Below, in pieces: positions 9,656 through 18,606 of a stretch of 53,120 nucleotides of DNA. Source of the stretch: Clostridia bacterium (lineage in GTDB: Bacteria; Bacillota; Clostridia; Oscillospirales; CAG-272); assembly GCA_017481595.1 (NCBI GenBank), contig JAFUOY010000009.1:1-53120 (forward strand). Reading direction: 5' to 3'. The translations under genes were made by a program, and so were the position numbers. The notes under the pieces were generated by a model. That model did not search any database and was not told the origin of the DNA. It saw only the letters and a list, made by a program, of their open reading frames with translations. The stretch's first letter is position 1; each line of letters opens with the position of its first letter.

Positions 9656-10969
9656 ATGGAAAAGAAAACCATAGGCAAATTCATATCGGCGTTGAGAAAG
9701 GCGAACGGTATGACACAAAAGGAGCTTGGCGAAAAGCTCTATGTTTCGGATAAAACGGTTAGCCGTTGGGAGTGCGACGAATGTACCCCGGAGCTTTCCT
9801 TGATACCTTCAATAGCGGAAATATTCGGCATCACCACCGACGAGCTTCTGCGCGGAGAACGAAACAACCCCGACCGAGAATCGGTATCGGAAGATACGGC
9901 AAGTAAGCAGAAATCAAAAAGCGATAAGCAATTCAAGCTTATGCTTGATCGAACAAACCGCAAATACAAAAACCTTACTTTAATATCAATTGGTATAACT
10001 ATCTTTGGCTTTATTGCCGCAATCATAGCCAACGTAGGATTTTCAGAAGCCTTGATTGCTTTCTGTCTTGCAACCGCCTTTTGCGTTGCAAGTGAGATAT
10101 GTCAGATATGCTTCACCATAAACGCACGTATTACGCCCGACGAGGACGATGATACTTACACCGACAAAATACAAGCAGCAAATACGGGTGTGATTAAAAC
10201 CGCAACAACCGTCACCTTTGTAAACTTACTTTTGTTTGCGTTCTGCTTACCCCTTGTAACGATTATATACGGTGTGAATTATGGCTTGTGGTTTGGAGAT
10301 TGGCTTGGCTATGGACTTTTGTATGCAGCTATTGCTTTTATTATCTGCTATCTGATTTATACAATTTTTGTACGTAAGGCTCTTTGTTCACGACATATAA
10401 TTGTATTTAATGAAAATCAAATTGAAGAAATTGAAAAAAGAAACAAGCTACTTAAAAAAACTATCCGTAGTTCTGTATTTGTTGCCCTTGCTTTAGGCGT
10501 TTGTATAGGCGTTTGGAATATCATCGGTTGGCAAACCTTTTTGAAAGAATACACCTTTGATAACTGTGCGGACTTTAAAGAGTTTATGGAAACCGATTAC
10601 GATAATTGGTTCTGGGACACCTACGGGCGCGTCCTCGTTAACGGCGAAGAGATTGAGATATCACCGAGTGACCCCGATTATCCACACGCTGTACCCGGGC
10701 ACAGTAAAATATACGGGTCAATACAGAACTCAAACGGTGAAGAAATCTGTATGTATTGCTATAACCCTGACCTCTATTGGAGAATAGAGTTTACCGCATC
10801 GGCAGACGATAAAATGCCCGTCACAGTCGTTACCTGCGAATCCGTTGCCAATGCCCGAGATATTTTCTTCACAATAGAAAGCGTGCTTTATATATTTATT
10901 GTGATTGATTTTGTTGTTGCGGCAATTGTTTATATTATCAAAGCTAACAAAAATAATAAAAAAGCATAA
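9656..10969 (+). CDS. Membrane-anchored XRE-family transcriptional regulator
   Basis: A 437-aa protein with a cytoplasmic N-terminal XRE helix-turn-helix (about residues 5-62; MTQKELGEKLYVSDKTVSRWE is the recognition region). A charged linker follows, then about five hydrophobic helices between residues ~100 and ~300. After an apparently external segment of ~110 residues (about 305-410) comes a last membrane helix near the C-terminus. This layout suggests a one-component system in which a membrane-exposed part senses a signal and the HTH binds DNA. The signal and targets are unknown. It sits directly upstream of an ABC exporter operon but is separated from it by a terminator. GAGGAGG precedes the ATG and may be masked by an inverted repeat. 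Confidence 0.8.
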   Translation: MEKKTIGKFISALRKANGMTQKELGEKLYVSDKTVSRWECDECTPELSLIPSIAEIFGITTDELLRGERNNPDRESVSEDTASKQKSKSDKQFKLMLDRTNRKYKNLTLISIGITIFGFIAAIIANVGFSEALIAFCLATAFCVASEICQICFTINARITPDEDDDTYTDKIQAANTGVIKTATTVTFVNLLLFAFCLPLVTIIYGVNYGLWFGDWLGYGLLYAAIAFIICYLIYTIFVRKALCSRHIIVFNENQIEEIEKRNKLLKKTIRSSVFVALALGVCIGVWNIIGWQTFLKEYTFDNCADFKEFMETDYDNWFWDTYGRVLVNGEEIEISPSDPDYPHAVPGHSKIYGSIQNSNGEEICMYCYNPDLYWRIEFTASADDKMPVTVVTCESVANARDIFFTIESVLYIFIVIDFVVAAIVYIIKANKNNKKA

Positions 10970-10974
10970 TCACA

Positions 10975-10998
10975 GCCCTCGCTCATTTGAACGAGGGC
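10975..10998 (+). terminator. Hairpin after the membrane XRE gene
   Basis: Perfect stem GCCCTCG / CGAGGGC just after the stop codon, followed by an AT-rich stretch without a long T run. It is a probable intrinsic terminator. Confidence 0.65.
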
Positions 10999-11021
10999 AT
11001 AACTATCTAAAAAGCAAAAAG

Positions 11022-11053
11022 CAATTTATCCCTAAAAAAATACAATTCGTCCC
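11022..11053 (+). promoter_or_regulatory. Direct repeat with 21-bp period, LytTR-type site upstream of the ABC operon
   Basis: CAATTTATCCC (11022-11032) and CAATTCGTCCC (11043-11053) match at 9 of 11 positions and start 21 bp apart, each followed by an A-rich tract. Paired direct repeats at about two helical turns are the known layout of AgrA/ComE/BlpR-class LytTR binding sites. A LytTR regulator gene lies 4.5 kb away, facing this operon. Binding is an inference. Confidence 0.55.
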
Positions 11054-11123
11054 AAAAATACCATAAGGCAAAAAAACTGTGGTAAAGTCAAATCAACAAA
11101 TACATATGAAAGGTGTGACTTAC

Positions 11124-12989
11124 TTGAAAACTAAAAATAAGGAAAAGGAGCCGAAGCAAAAGCCTAAATTCGGTACTCTTTCCTGCGTTCGCTTTATGTG
11201 GCGGCTGGCATTAAAGCACGAGCCGATGATTATCTGGATAGGTATGATTACAATTACTCTGTTATTCGTTTTGAATAATCTGATAGGCTTGTTTTTATCC
11301 CCAATGATAATCTCATCCATTGAACAATCCCTGCCTGTTTATAAGGTTATTATCACTATTTTGATCTTTGTTGGCGCAGGTATGCTTGTTGACGGATTAA
11401 AAAATTACCTCGGAGGCTTTGAATGGTACTCCCGTATAACGTTGCGCTCTATCTTAACAAGTATGGTAAGCGAGAAATGCGCCCGTACCTCTTACCCTAC
11501 TTTTATCGATGACAAAAGCTTTGGCGAGGCACGTCGAAAATCATCAAGCGCACTGGGAAGCAATTCTGGTGCGGCAGAGGCTATATGGCAAACCATCCAA
11601 TCGCTTATGGTAAACATTATTAACTTTGCGATATATGTGGTAATGCTTACCGCTATAAATCCAATTTTGCTTATAATAATTCTTGTGACAACAGTACCCG
11701 GCTATTTTTACAGTAAATACATTAACGAATGGCACTACAGGCACAGAACAGAGCATATCGAGATCAACCGTGGACTTGAATGCGTTCTTCAGGAATCTGC
11801 AAATATACACTCTGCCAAGGATATTCGTATGTTCGGTATTCGCCCCTGGTTTGATGATATGTATAGGTCAGGTATGAGGCTCTCAGAAGCCTTCCACAAC
11901 AGAGGCGCAAGAGTGTATATATGGAAAAATATACTTGACATAATATTCACGTTTTTGCGTAACGGAGCGGCTTATATTTACCTTATAGCTATGGTATTGG
12001 ATAATGGAATGGAAGCATCGGAATTTCTTCTCTACTTCACCATGGTTGGCGGTTTTTCGGGCTTTGTATCGGGTATTCTCGGCGGCATGTCCGATCTGCA
12101 TAATAAATGCCTTGATATCTCCGCAATCCGCGAGGTGCTTACCTATCCCGATGCCTTCCCATTAGACGAAGGTAAAGATGTGCCCCACACAGGACGCCCG
12201 GGTGTAATCCGATTTGAAAACGTATCTTTCCGTTATCCCGGCAAGGAGGACAACCCCTACGTACTTAAAAATATAAGCTTTACCCTATCTCCCGAAGAAA
12301 GATTAGCTGTTGTCGGTTTAAACGGCGCGGGAAAAACCACACTTATTAAGCTGCTTGTAGGCTTCTATGACCCCACCGAAGGACGGATAACGTACAACGG
12401 TGTAGACCTTAAGGACCTTAAAAGGCGGGAATACTATAAGGAATTTACCGCTGTATTCCAGGATATCAACATCTTTGCGGGAACTGTAGCGGAAAACGTG
12501 GCGTCCTCTATGATAAACGTAGATAAGGAAAGGGTAAAAAAATGCATCGCATACGCAGACCTAACAAAAAAGATTGAATCTATGCCTATGGGCTACGATA
12601 CTCTTCTCAACCGTAACGTATATGAGGATGCCCAGGACCTTTCGGGTGGTGAAAAGCAACGCTTGGTTTTAGCTCGAGCTCTTTATAAGGAAGCTCCAAT
12701 TTTACTCCTTGACGAACCGACGGCAGCGCTTGACCCTATTGCGGAATTCGAAATATACAACAAATACAACGATATGACAAACGGTAAAAGCGCGGTATAT
12801 ATATCTCACCGTTTAGCGTCTACCCGATTCTGCGATAAAATACTGTTAATTGACAGAAACATAATTGCCGAGGAGGGCAGCCACGAGGAGCTTATGCGCC
12901 TTGGAGGTAAGTACGCTGAGCTATACGAGGTACAAAGCAGCTATTATCATAAGGATCATAAAAATACCGAGGGAGGTGATAGCAAATGA
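11124..12989 (+). CDS. ABC transporter half-exporter, permease-ATPase fusion (first subunit)
   Basis: About 621 aa with an N-terminal six-helix membrane domain and a C-terminal ATPase. The ATPase shows Walker A GLNGAGKTT, signature LSGGEKQRLVLARA, Walker B ILLLDEPTAALDP and the H-loop in YISHRLAS. It should pair with the next gene product as a heterodimeric exporter of a peptide, lipid or drug; the substrate is unknown. I chose the TTG at 11124 because AAAGGTG lies 8 nt before it, whereas the in-frame ATGs at 11106 and 11079 have no ribosome site. If ATG 11106 is used, six residues are added. The operator-like direct repeat upstream suggests control by the nearby LytTR regulator. Confidence 0.88.
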   Translation: MKTKNKEKEPKQKPKFGTLSCVRFMWRLALKHEPMIIWIGMITITLLFVLNNLIGLFLSPMIISSIEQSLPVYKVIITILIFVGAGMLVDGLKNYLGGFEWYSRITLRSILTSMVSEKCARTSYPTFIDDKSFGEARRKSSSALGSNSGAAEAIWQTIQSLMVNIINFAIYVVMLTAINPILLIIILVTTVPGYFYSKYINEWHYRHRTEHIEINRGLECVLQESANIHSAKDIRMFGIRPWFDDMYRSGMRLSEAFHNRGARVYIWKNILDIIFTFLRNGAAYIYLIAMVLDNGMEASEFLLYFTMVGGFSGFVSGILGGMSDLHNKCLDISAIREVLTYPDAFPLDEGKDVPHTGRPGVIRFENVSFRYPGKEDNPYVLKNISFTLSPEERLAVVGLNGAGKTTLIKLLVGFYDPTEGRITYNGVDLKDLKRREYYKEFTAVFQDINIFAGTVAENVASSMINVDKERVKKCIAYADLTKKIESMPMGYDTLLNRNVYEDAQDLSGGEKQRLVLARALYKEAPILLLDEPTAALDPIAEFEIYNKYNDMTNGKSAVYISHRLASTRFCDKILLIDRNIIAEEGSHEELMRLGGKYAELYEVQSSYYHKDHKNTEGGDSK

Positions 12990-14863
12990 GTAAAAAGAAA
13001 GCTGAAAAGATGCCTAACCGCGAAATGCTGAAAATAACCAAAAGGGCATTTCTGACTCTCTACCGTATGCACCCCCTTGTAATGGTATCCGGACTTCTCC
13101 GTACAGTATGGGGCGCTCTTACCCCCTATGTTGGAATATACCTTTCTGCTCAGCTTATAGGAGAATTGGCAGGCAGCCGCAACCCCGAAAGACTGCGTAC
13201 ATTAGTATTATGGACCCTGATCTCCGCGGCCGCCATAGGAATTATCGGTTCTATACTTGGCAGATGGAACGATGCCCAATGTCGTAAAATATGGTGGGAA
13301 AACGACCATATGATTATCGAAAAGGGTCTTTCTATGGACTTTGTCCGTGTGGATGACAGTGAAACTCAAAAAATGCTCTCTACAATAAAACAAAATCAAA
13401 ATGGCGGTGGTTGGGGACTGACAAAGGTAATAGGACAGATAGAGGGTGTTATTCACAATATTTTCTCTATTGCCGGCGGTATTGCATTATCCGTAACTCT
13501 TTTTACTACACCTGTACCCGAGTCGGCAGGAAAATGGACAATACTTGACAGCCCGGTGTTTTTAATTTTTATTATTGCCGCTATGTTTATAATCCCGGCT
13601 ATATCGGCAATTATTTCAAATAAAGCAAATGCCGTATACGCCAGAGGCTCTACAGACCATAATCTTGCCAACCGTCTTTTCGGTTACTTCTGTTATATGG
13701 GTATGAATTATCAAATGGCAACAGATCTTCGTATGTACGAGGGTTGGGCAAGCACCTCTATGGCGCACACGTTAAAAAAAGACGGCTTGTTCAACTCAAA
13801 AGGAGAGAGAGCAAAGCAGGCAAAGGGCAAGGTAGGACTTCTTCACACCCTATCGGGAGCCGTGTCCAAGCTGTTTCAGCTTATTGTTTATCTCTACGTT
13901 TGCTTGAAAGCAAGGGCAGGCGCCTTCGGTGTCGGTGGCATCTCCCAATACGTAGCTGCCGTTACCGCTGTGGCAACGGGAGCATCAAAATTTATTTCCC
14001 TGTGGGGCGACCTTAAAAATAATGCCATGTTTGTCAAGCTGGTATTTGAATACCTTGATATACCAAACGAAATGTATCAGGGCAGTCTTTCCACGGAAAA
14101 GCGCAGAGATGCAGATTATGAAATTGAGTTCCGAAACGTATCCTTCAAGTACCCCGGTGCTGACACTTATGCCCTTAAAAATGTAAATATGAAATTCCGC
14201 GTTGGAGAAAAGCTTGCATTGGTAGGACGTAACGGCTCCGGAAAAACAACGTTTATAAAGCTACTCTGCCGTCTGTATGACCCCACAGAGGGACAGATCC
14301 TGTTAAACGGTATTGACATACGAAAATATGATTACGACGATTACAGAAGCGTATTTGCCGTAGTATTCCAGGATTTTAAGCTCTTTGGTTATACTATAGG
14401 ACAAAACGTAGCTGCGGCTGAAAAATACGATGCCGCAAGGGTAAAGGATTGCCTTATTAAAGCGGGATTTGAGGAAAGGCTCAATACTCTGCCTGACGGT
14501 ATGGAAAGCTATATCGGTAAGGCAAGAAGTGATACAGGCTTTAATTGCTCGGGGGGTGAGGCGCAAAAAATAGCCTTGGCGCGTGCGTTATATAAAAATT
14601 CTCCATTTATAATTCTTGACGAGCCTACAGCAGCGCTTGACCCGATTGCGGAGGCTGAGGTATACACAAACTTCAATTCCATCGTGGGAGACCGCACCGC
14701 TATATACATCAGTCACCGACTCTCAAGCTGTCGTTTCTGTGATGAAATTGCAGTTTTTGATGAGGGTACAGTAGTTCAAAAGGGAGGGCACGAGGACCTT
14801 GTTTCCGACGAATCGGGAATTTATGCAGAGCTTTGGAATGCACAGGCTCAATACTATGAATAA
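12986..14863 (+). CDS. ABC transporter half-exporter, permease-ATPase fusion (second subunit)
   Basis: Partner subunit, 625 aa, whose ATG overlaps the stop of the previous gene by 4 nt (ATGA), so the two are translationally coupled. It has a six-helix membrane domain and an ATPase with Walker A GRNGSGKTT, signature CSGGEAQKIALARA, Walker B FIILDEPTAALDP and H-loop YISHRLSS. The signature motif begins with Cys rather than Leu, and Gln is replaced by Ala after GGE. Slight motif asymmetry of this sort is common in heterodimeric exporters, where one ATP site is degenerate. A ribosome site GGAGGTGATAGCAA lies within the end of the upstream gene. Substrate unknown. Confidence 0.9.
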   Translation: MSKKKAEKMPNREMLKITKRAFLTLYRMHPLVMVSGLLRTVWGALTPYVGIYLSAQLIGELAGSRNPERLRTLVLWTLISAAAIGIIGSILGRWNDAQCRKIWWENDHMIIEKGLSMDFVRVDDSETQKMLSTIKQNQNGGGWGLTKVIGQIEGVIHNIFSIAGGIALSVTLFTTPVPESAGKWTILDSPVFLIFIIAAMFIIPAISAIISNKANAVYARGSTDHNLANRLFGYFCYMGMNYQMATDLRMYEGWASTSMAHTLKKDGLFNSKGERAKQAKGKVGLLHTLSGAVSKLFQLIVYLYVCLKARAGAFGVGGISQYVAAVTAVATGASKFISLWGDLKNNAMFVKLVFEYLDIPNEMYQGSLSTEKRRDADYEIEFRNVSFKYPGADTYALKNVNMKFRVGEKLALVGRNGSGKTTFIKLLCRLYDPTEGQILLNGIDIRKYDYDDYRSVFAVVFQDFKLFGYTIGQNVAAAEKYDAARVKDCLIKAGFEERLNTLPDGMESYIGKARSDTGFNCSGGEAQKIALARALYKNSPFIILDEPTAALDPIAEAEVYTNFNSIVGDRTAIYISHRLSSCRFCDEIAVFDEGTVVQKGGHEDLVSDESGIYAELWNAQAQYYE

Positions 14864-14884
14864 GGTATTTTGCTAATATAAACA

Positions 14885-14923
14885 ATACATCCCCAAGTCG
14901 GTTTTATCGGCTTGGGGATGTAT
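14885..14923. terminator. Bidirectional terminator between the ABC operon and the GHKL kinase gene
   Basis: Perfect 13-bp stem ATACATCCCCAAG / CTTGGGGATGTAT with T-rich sequence on both sides, placed between convergent genes. Confidence 0.9.
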
Positions 14924-14926
14924 ATT

Positions 14927-15589
14927 TTATTGTAACGGTAAAAGAATTTCTGTTGTAAATGCTCCGTCCTCACTGTTTCTGTTCACGTAGCCACCGTATT
15001 TTTCCACTATATTGTCAATTCTGATGAGACCAAATCCGTGTCCGTCTCCGCGGCGGGACAAAAATCTTCCGTTTACCTTTGTCATTTTTTTACCCTTACA
15101 CAAATTTGTAACGGAAATATATAAATGAGTCTCCTTAATATCCATATAGATGCGTACCATTCTTTCACCCTGGGGTAATGTCAGGCTTGCGTCAATGGCG
15201 TTATCAAGCAGATTGCCAAGTATTACGCATAGATCAAGCTCGGGAATACTCAGACGCATAGGAATATGTACGGACGTCTTTACAGGCACGCCCTTACTCA
15301 TAGCAAGATTTAATTTGCTGTTAAGAATAGCATCTGCCACAGGATTACCCGTTTTTACAACCGTATCCACCGTGGAAAGGTCGGTTTCAAGCATATCAAG
15401 ATACTCTCCAAGCTCATCAAAATTGCCCTGACGGTACAGATTTTTCATTACACTTATATGATTGCGGTAATCGTGGCGCCACCCCCGCATTTTTTTGTAC
15501 ATCGTATCTACCTCTCGGTAGTGAATATCAATAAGCTCACGCTGATAAGCGGCAATTTTTCGGTCTGCATTTTTTGAAAAAAGTCCCAT
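14927..15589 (-). CDS. GHKL (AgrC-like) histidine kinase lacking a membrane sensor domain
   Basis: A 220-aa protein with only the transmitter part of an AgrC/LytS-class kinase. The phospho-accepting motif RHDYRNH has His39, the N box is LGNLLDNAIDAS (about 124-135), and the G region is GDGHGFGL (about 181-188). The usual multi-helix sensor domain is absent: only ~36 polar residues precede the H box, so this is a cytosolic kinase or it works with a separate sensor. AAGGAGG precedes the ATG, and the gene starts 9 nt after the LytTR regulator gene, giving a two-component pair. Its convergent neighbour is the ABC exporter operon, which makes regulation of that exporter plausible. Confidence 0.88.
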   Translation of the reverse strand: MGLFSKNADRKIAAYQRELIDIHYREVDTMYKKMRGWRHDYRNHISVMKNLYRQGNFDELGEYLDMLETDLSTVDTVVKTGNPVADAILNSKLNLAMSKGVPVKTSVHIPMRLSIPELDLCVILGNLLDNAIDASLTLPQGERMVRIYMDIKETHLYISVTNLCKGKKMTKVNGRFLSRRGDGHGFGLIRIDNIVEKYGGYVNRNSEDGAFTTEILLPLQ

Positions 15590-15598
15590 AGATCCTCC

Positions 15599-16303
15599 TT
15601 AAAGCTTTTTGATTATAGCTTGATTTATGGTGCCGTAGTACCCTCTCGGCACAGGAAGAACGGACCCGTTTGGAAAGGTCATTTCCGTTTTTGAAATCCT
15701 GCGGAGCTTTGTCAGGTTTACAAGATAGGAGCGTCCCACCCTCATAAATCGGGAATCCACTTGGTCTTCATATGAGCTTAACGTTCCTCTTATCGTATAA
15801 ATTTTTCCATCCTCGGTAACTGCGTTAACATAGTTTCTGAAGGATTCAAAATAACATATGCAGCTTAAGGAAATACATACCGTTTCGCTATTGGCTTTAA
15901 ATATTACGGTTCTGTCCTCCATTTGCCGACGGGAAAGAGCCCTGTCGAGGACCTGCTCAAACTTTTCCTTTGATACGGGCTTCATAAGGTAATGAAGAGC
16001 GGAAACATCATATCCTTCCCCGATATAATCTGAATATCCTGTAATGAATACGATGCTTATCTTCTCGTTTTTGCTCCTGATGTGCTTTGCAAGAGTTACC
16101 CCGTCCATCCCGGGCATTTCTATATCGAGAAGCAGAAGATCGCAGGTTTTATCCTCCTCGTAACAAAACAGAAAGGACTCCGCCGAGGAGTGATGTCTTA
16201 TATCAAAGTCCAGCCCGCGTTTTTTAGAAAAATCTTCGGTCAAGCCTAAAAGATATTCTGTATCCGAGGGACTATCATCCACTATATGAATACGGTAAGC
16301 CAT
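15599..16303 (-). CDS. LytTR-family response regulator
   Basis: A 234-aa response regulator with an N-terminal receiver domain (Asp60 in LLLLDIEMPGMDG is the phosphorylation site; FITGYSDY and the LMKPVSKEKF Lys complete the active site). The C-terminal LytTR DNA-binding domain (about 135-234) shows ICYFESFRNYV, RGTLSSYE and FMRVGRSYLVNL. This class binds pairs of short direct repeats, and such a pair lies upstream of the ABC operon at 11022-11053. The gene is followed after 9 nt by its kinase and preceded after 45 nt by a HAD phosphatase gene without a visible terminator, so all three may be one transcript. Confidence 0.92.
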   Translation of the reverse strand: MAYRIHIVDDSPSDTEYLLGLTEDFSKKRGLDFDIRHHSSAESFLFCYEEDKTCDLLLLDIEMPGMDGVTLAKHIRSKNEKISIVFITGYSDYIGEGYDVSALHYLMKPVSKEKFEQVLDRALSRRQMEDRTVIFKANSETVCISLSCICYFESFRNYVNAVTEDGKIYTIRGTLSSYEDQVDSRFMRVGRSYLVNLTKLRRISKTEMTFPNGSVLPVPRGYYGTINQAIIKKL

Positions 16304-16348
16304 ATTTTATGTCCTTTCCTGAATTTTTGTTTTTCGCTCTTTAACGCC

Positions 16349-17002
16349 TTAATTCAGCAAAATATCAGCCACGTCGGAGGGGGTGCTGACTATATATTCT
16401 GCTCCGTACTGCTCAAATTCCTCCCGGGAGCCGTAGCCGTAGAGGACGGCGATACACTCCATACCAAAGTGCTTTGCGCCCTCAATGTCGAAAAGGCGGT
16501 CGCCAACCATAATTACGTCCTTTGGCAAAACGCCACAGGAGTCAAAGGCGTACTGCATTATCTCTATTTTGTTTGATCTGGTCTTTTCATCTATGGTGGC
16601 GCCTGCTATAAAGTCAAAATACTTTGCAATACCGAATTTTTCAAGCACCATTTTGGCAAATACCTCAGGCTTGGAGGTAGCTACCATAATTTTCTTGCCT
16701 GAAGCCTTAAGCCTTTTCAAGCACTCCTCAATTCCCTCGTACACGTATCCCTCAAAAATGCCCTTTTCCTTGTAATATTCACGGTAAAAAGCCACACCTG
16801 TGTCTGCTTTTTCATCATCAAAGCCGTAAAAGGTCTTAAAGGAAACCGTAAGAGGCGGACCGATAAAGCAGCTTAAGCTGTCCTTATTCTCTACCTCAAT
16901 GCCAAATTTATTAAGCGCGTAAACAACGGAATTGCGCACACCCTCACCCGAATCCACAAGAGTTCCGTCAAGGTCAAAAAATACCGTACTGTAGTTTTTC
17001 AT
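16349..17002 (-). CDS. HAD-family phosphatase, phosphoglycolate phosphatase-like
   Basis: A 217-aa haloacid dehalogenase-type hydrolase. Motif I is DLDGTLVDSG with nucleophile Asp10 and Asp12, motif II is VATSKP, and motif III/IV is MVGDRLFDIEGA. An alpha-helical cap domain lies between motifs I and II, as in the Gph/PgmB branch. Likely substrates are small phosphate esters such as phosphoglycolate; specificity cannot be read from sequence. AAGGAG lies 7 nt before the ATG. It is the first gene of a possible three-gene unit with the LytTR regulator and kinase. Confidence 0.85.
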   Translation of the reverse strand: MKNYSTVFFDLDGTLVDSGEGVRNSVVYALNKFGIEVENKDSLSCFIGPPLTVSFKTFYGFDDEKADTGVAFYREYYKEKGIFEGYVYEGIEECLKRLKASGKKIMVATSKPEVFAKMVLEKFGIAKYFDFIAGATIDEKTRSNKIEIMQYAFDSCGVLPKDVIMVGDRLFDIEGAKHFGMECIAVLYGYGSREEFEQYGAEYIVSTPSDVADILLN

Positions 17003-17048
17003 ACACGTCTCCTTAATTTTCTATACCTATATTTTATCATACTTATAA

Positions 17049-17086
17049 GGAAAAATCCACAGTTAAACCTAAATTTAACTGTGGAT
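17049..17086 (-). terminator. Terminator of the sodium:alanine/glycine symporter gene
   Basis: Stem ATCCACAGTTAAA / TTTAACTGTGGAT followed on the minus strand by TTTTT. It starts 6 nt after the symporter stop codon. Confidence 0.88.
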
Positions 17087-17092
17087 AAATTA

Positions 17093-18577
17093 TTATTTGT
17101 TTATATCAAGCTTACCGTCAACGGATATTTCGTTCTTATTCTTCTGGAATCTGCCGTAGACCATAGAACCGAGAGCAAAGAGAGCGAGTACGTTAGGTAT
17201 AACCATAAGGTTATTGAACAAGTCGGAAAGACCCCAAACAAGGTCGTTTGATCCGATGGAGCCAAGGAATACGCATCCGATGGAAAGAACGGAGTAAACT
17301 ACAAGCGCCTTCTTACCGAAGAGGTAGTTAAAGTTTACCTTACCGAAGAAGTTCCAGCTGATGATAGTTGAGAATGCAAAGAAGAACAAGCATACTGCAA
17401 CGAAGATACTACCGATAATATCTCCTGCCGCTGCGCCAAAGAGCTTACCAAAGGTCATCTGGAATGCGTGCTGAACCATATTGCCGTCCGTATATCCAAC
17501 AGCGCCTACGATATCCTTAAAGGACTTACCCGTAAGGTCAACAAGGTCGCCTGAAATATTGGCAAAGGGACCGTCACCTGTGTAAAGTGTGCAAAGAACG
17601 ATAAGAGCCGTCATTGTAAGAACAACGAATGTATCGATAAACACACCGATCATAGCTGCAACACCCTGATCGTGAGGGTCCTTAACGTCTGCCTGAGCGT
17701 GAGCGTGAGGTGTTGAACCCATACCTGCCTCGTTGGAGAAAAGACCTCTCTGCGCACCCTTCTGAATAGCCTTAACGATTGCAGCGCCAAAGCCACCGCC
17801 GATAAGAGCCTGGGGAACGAAGGCATACTTGAAGATGATACCGATAGCGGCAGGAACGTTCTTAATATTTACGCAAAGAACCAAAATACCGCCGAGAAGG
17901 TACAAAACTGCCATAATGGGAACTATCTTTTCAGTAACGGATGCAATTCTCTTGATACCGCCAAGAACGATAGCAGCCGCAAGAGCGGCAAGAGCTATAC
18001 CGATGATCCAGGTATAATCTGAAATGTTAACGTCAAAGGATTTAAATACGCCTGCAACATTTGAGGTAATAGAGTTGGACTGTACCATAGCTCCAATAAA
18101 GCCAAGAGCGATAGTAATAGCTACTGCAAAGAATCCTGCAAGGAATTTGCCGCCCTTACCTGTAAATGCCTTTTTGATGTAGTATACAGGACCGCCGTGT
18201 ACCTCGCCGTTTTCGTCAACGACCTTAGTCTTCTGAGCCAATACAGCCTCTGCGTAGTTTGTTGCCATACCGAGGAATGCGATTATCCACATCCAGAAAA
18301 TAGCGCCGGGACCGCCAACAAGGATAGCGCCGCAGGCACCTACGATATTACCTGTACCAACCTGCGCCGCAACCGCAGTTGCAAGAGCCTGGAATGAGGA
18401 AAGACCGTTCTTTCCGCTTCCGTTATTTTTTGAAAATACCTTTTTGAAGCCTTCTCCCAAGCAACGAACCTGAACGAATCTTGTCTTGATGGTGTAGTAA
18501 AGTCCTACCGCAACGAGCAAGAATACAAGAATGTAGCCTGAAAGATAATCGTTAATAAAATTAACTACCTTTAACAT
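17093..18577 (-). CDS. Alanine/glycine:cation symporter (AGCS family)
   Basis: A Na+-coupled alanine or glycine uptake protein, 494 aa, with about eleven membrane helices. AGCS hallmarks are VGTGNIVGACGAI, GGPGAIFWMW, the FLGMATNYAEA block and QRGLFSNEAGMGSTPHAHA. I chose ATG 18577 because AAGGAG stands 7 nt before it; the frame is open further upstream into the leader, but that part has no ribosome site. The leader contains a tandem glycine riboswitch and a terminator hairpin, so glycine is the likely ligand and also the likely cargo. Confidence 0.94.
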   Translation of the reverse strand: MLKVVNFINDYLSGYILVFLLVAVGLYYTIKTRFVQVRCLGEGFKKVFSKNNGSGKNGLSSFQALATAVAAQVGTGNIVGACGAILVGGPGAIFWMWIIAFLGMATNYAEAVLAQKTKVVDENGEVHGGPVYYIKKAFTGKGGKFLAGFFAVAITIALGFIGAMVQSNSITSNVAGVFKSFDVNISDYTWIIGIALAALAAAIVLGGIKRIASVTEKIVPIMAVLYLLGGILVLCVNIKNVPAAIGIIFKYAFVPQALIGGGFGAAIVKAIQKGAQRGLFSNEAGMGSTPHAHAQADVKDPHDQGVAAMIGVFIDTFVVLTMTALIVLCTLYTGDGPFANISGDLVDLTGKSFKDIVGAVGYTDGNMVQHAFQMTFGKLFGAAAGDIIGSIFVAVCLFFFAFSTIISWNFFGKVNFNYLFGKKALVVYSVLSIGCVFLGSIGSNDLVWGLSDLFNNLMVIPNVLALFALGSMVYGRFQKNKNEISVDGKLDINK

Positions 18578-18606
18578 TTCTTTTCTCCTTAAAAATAAAT
18601 TTGTAG

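Noticed and set aside
11079-11108. ATG starts at 11079 and 11106 for the first ABC subunit
   Set aside because: Neither has a ribosome site and 11079 precedes the likely -10 box; the TTG at 11124 has AAAGGTG in place. I am not certain, since 11106 remains possible.
17078-17088. DnaA-box-like TGTGGATAA, with similar words near 10679, 6236 and 28903
   Set aside because: They are isolated copies in a terminator, a coding region and hairpins, with no cluster, dnaA gene or AT-rich unwinding region, so no replication origin.
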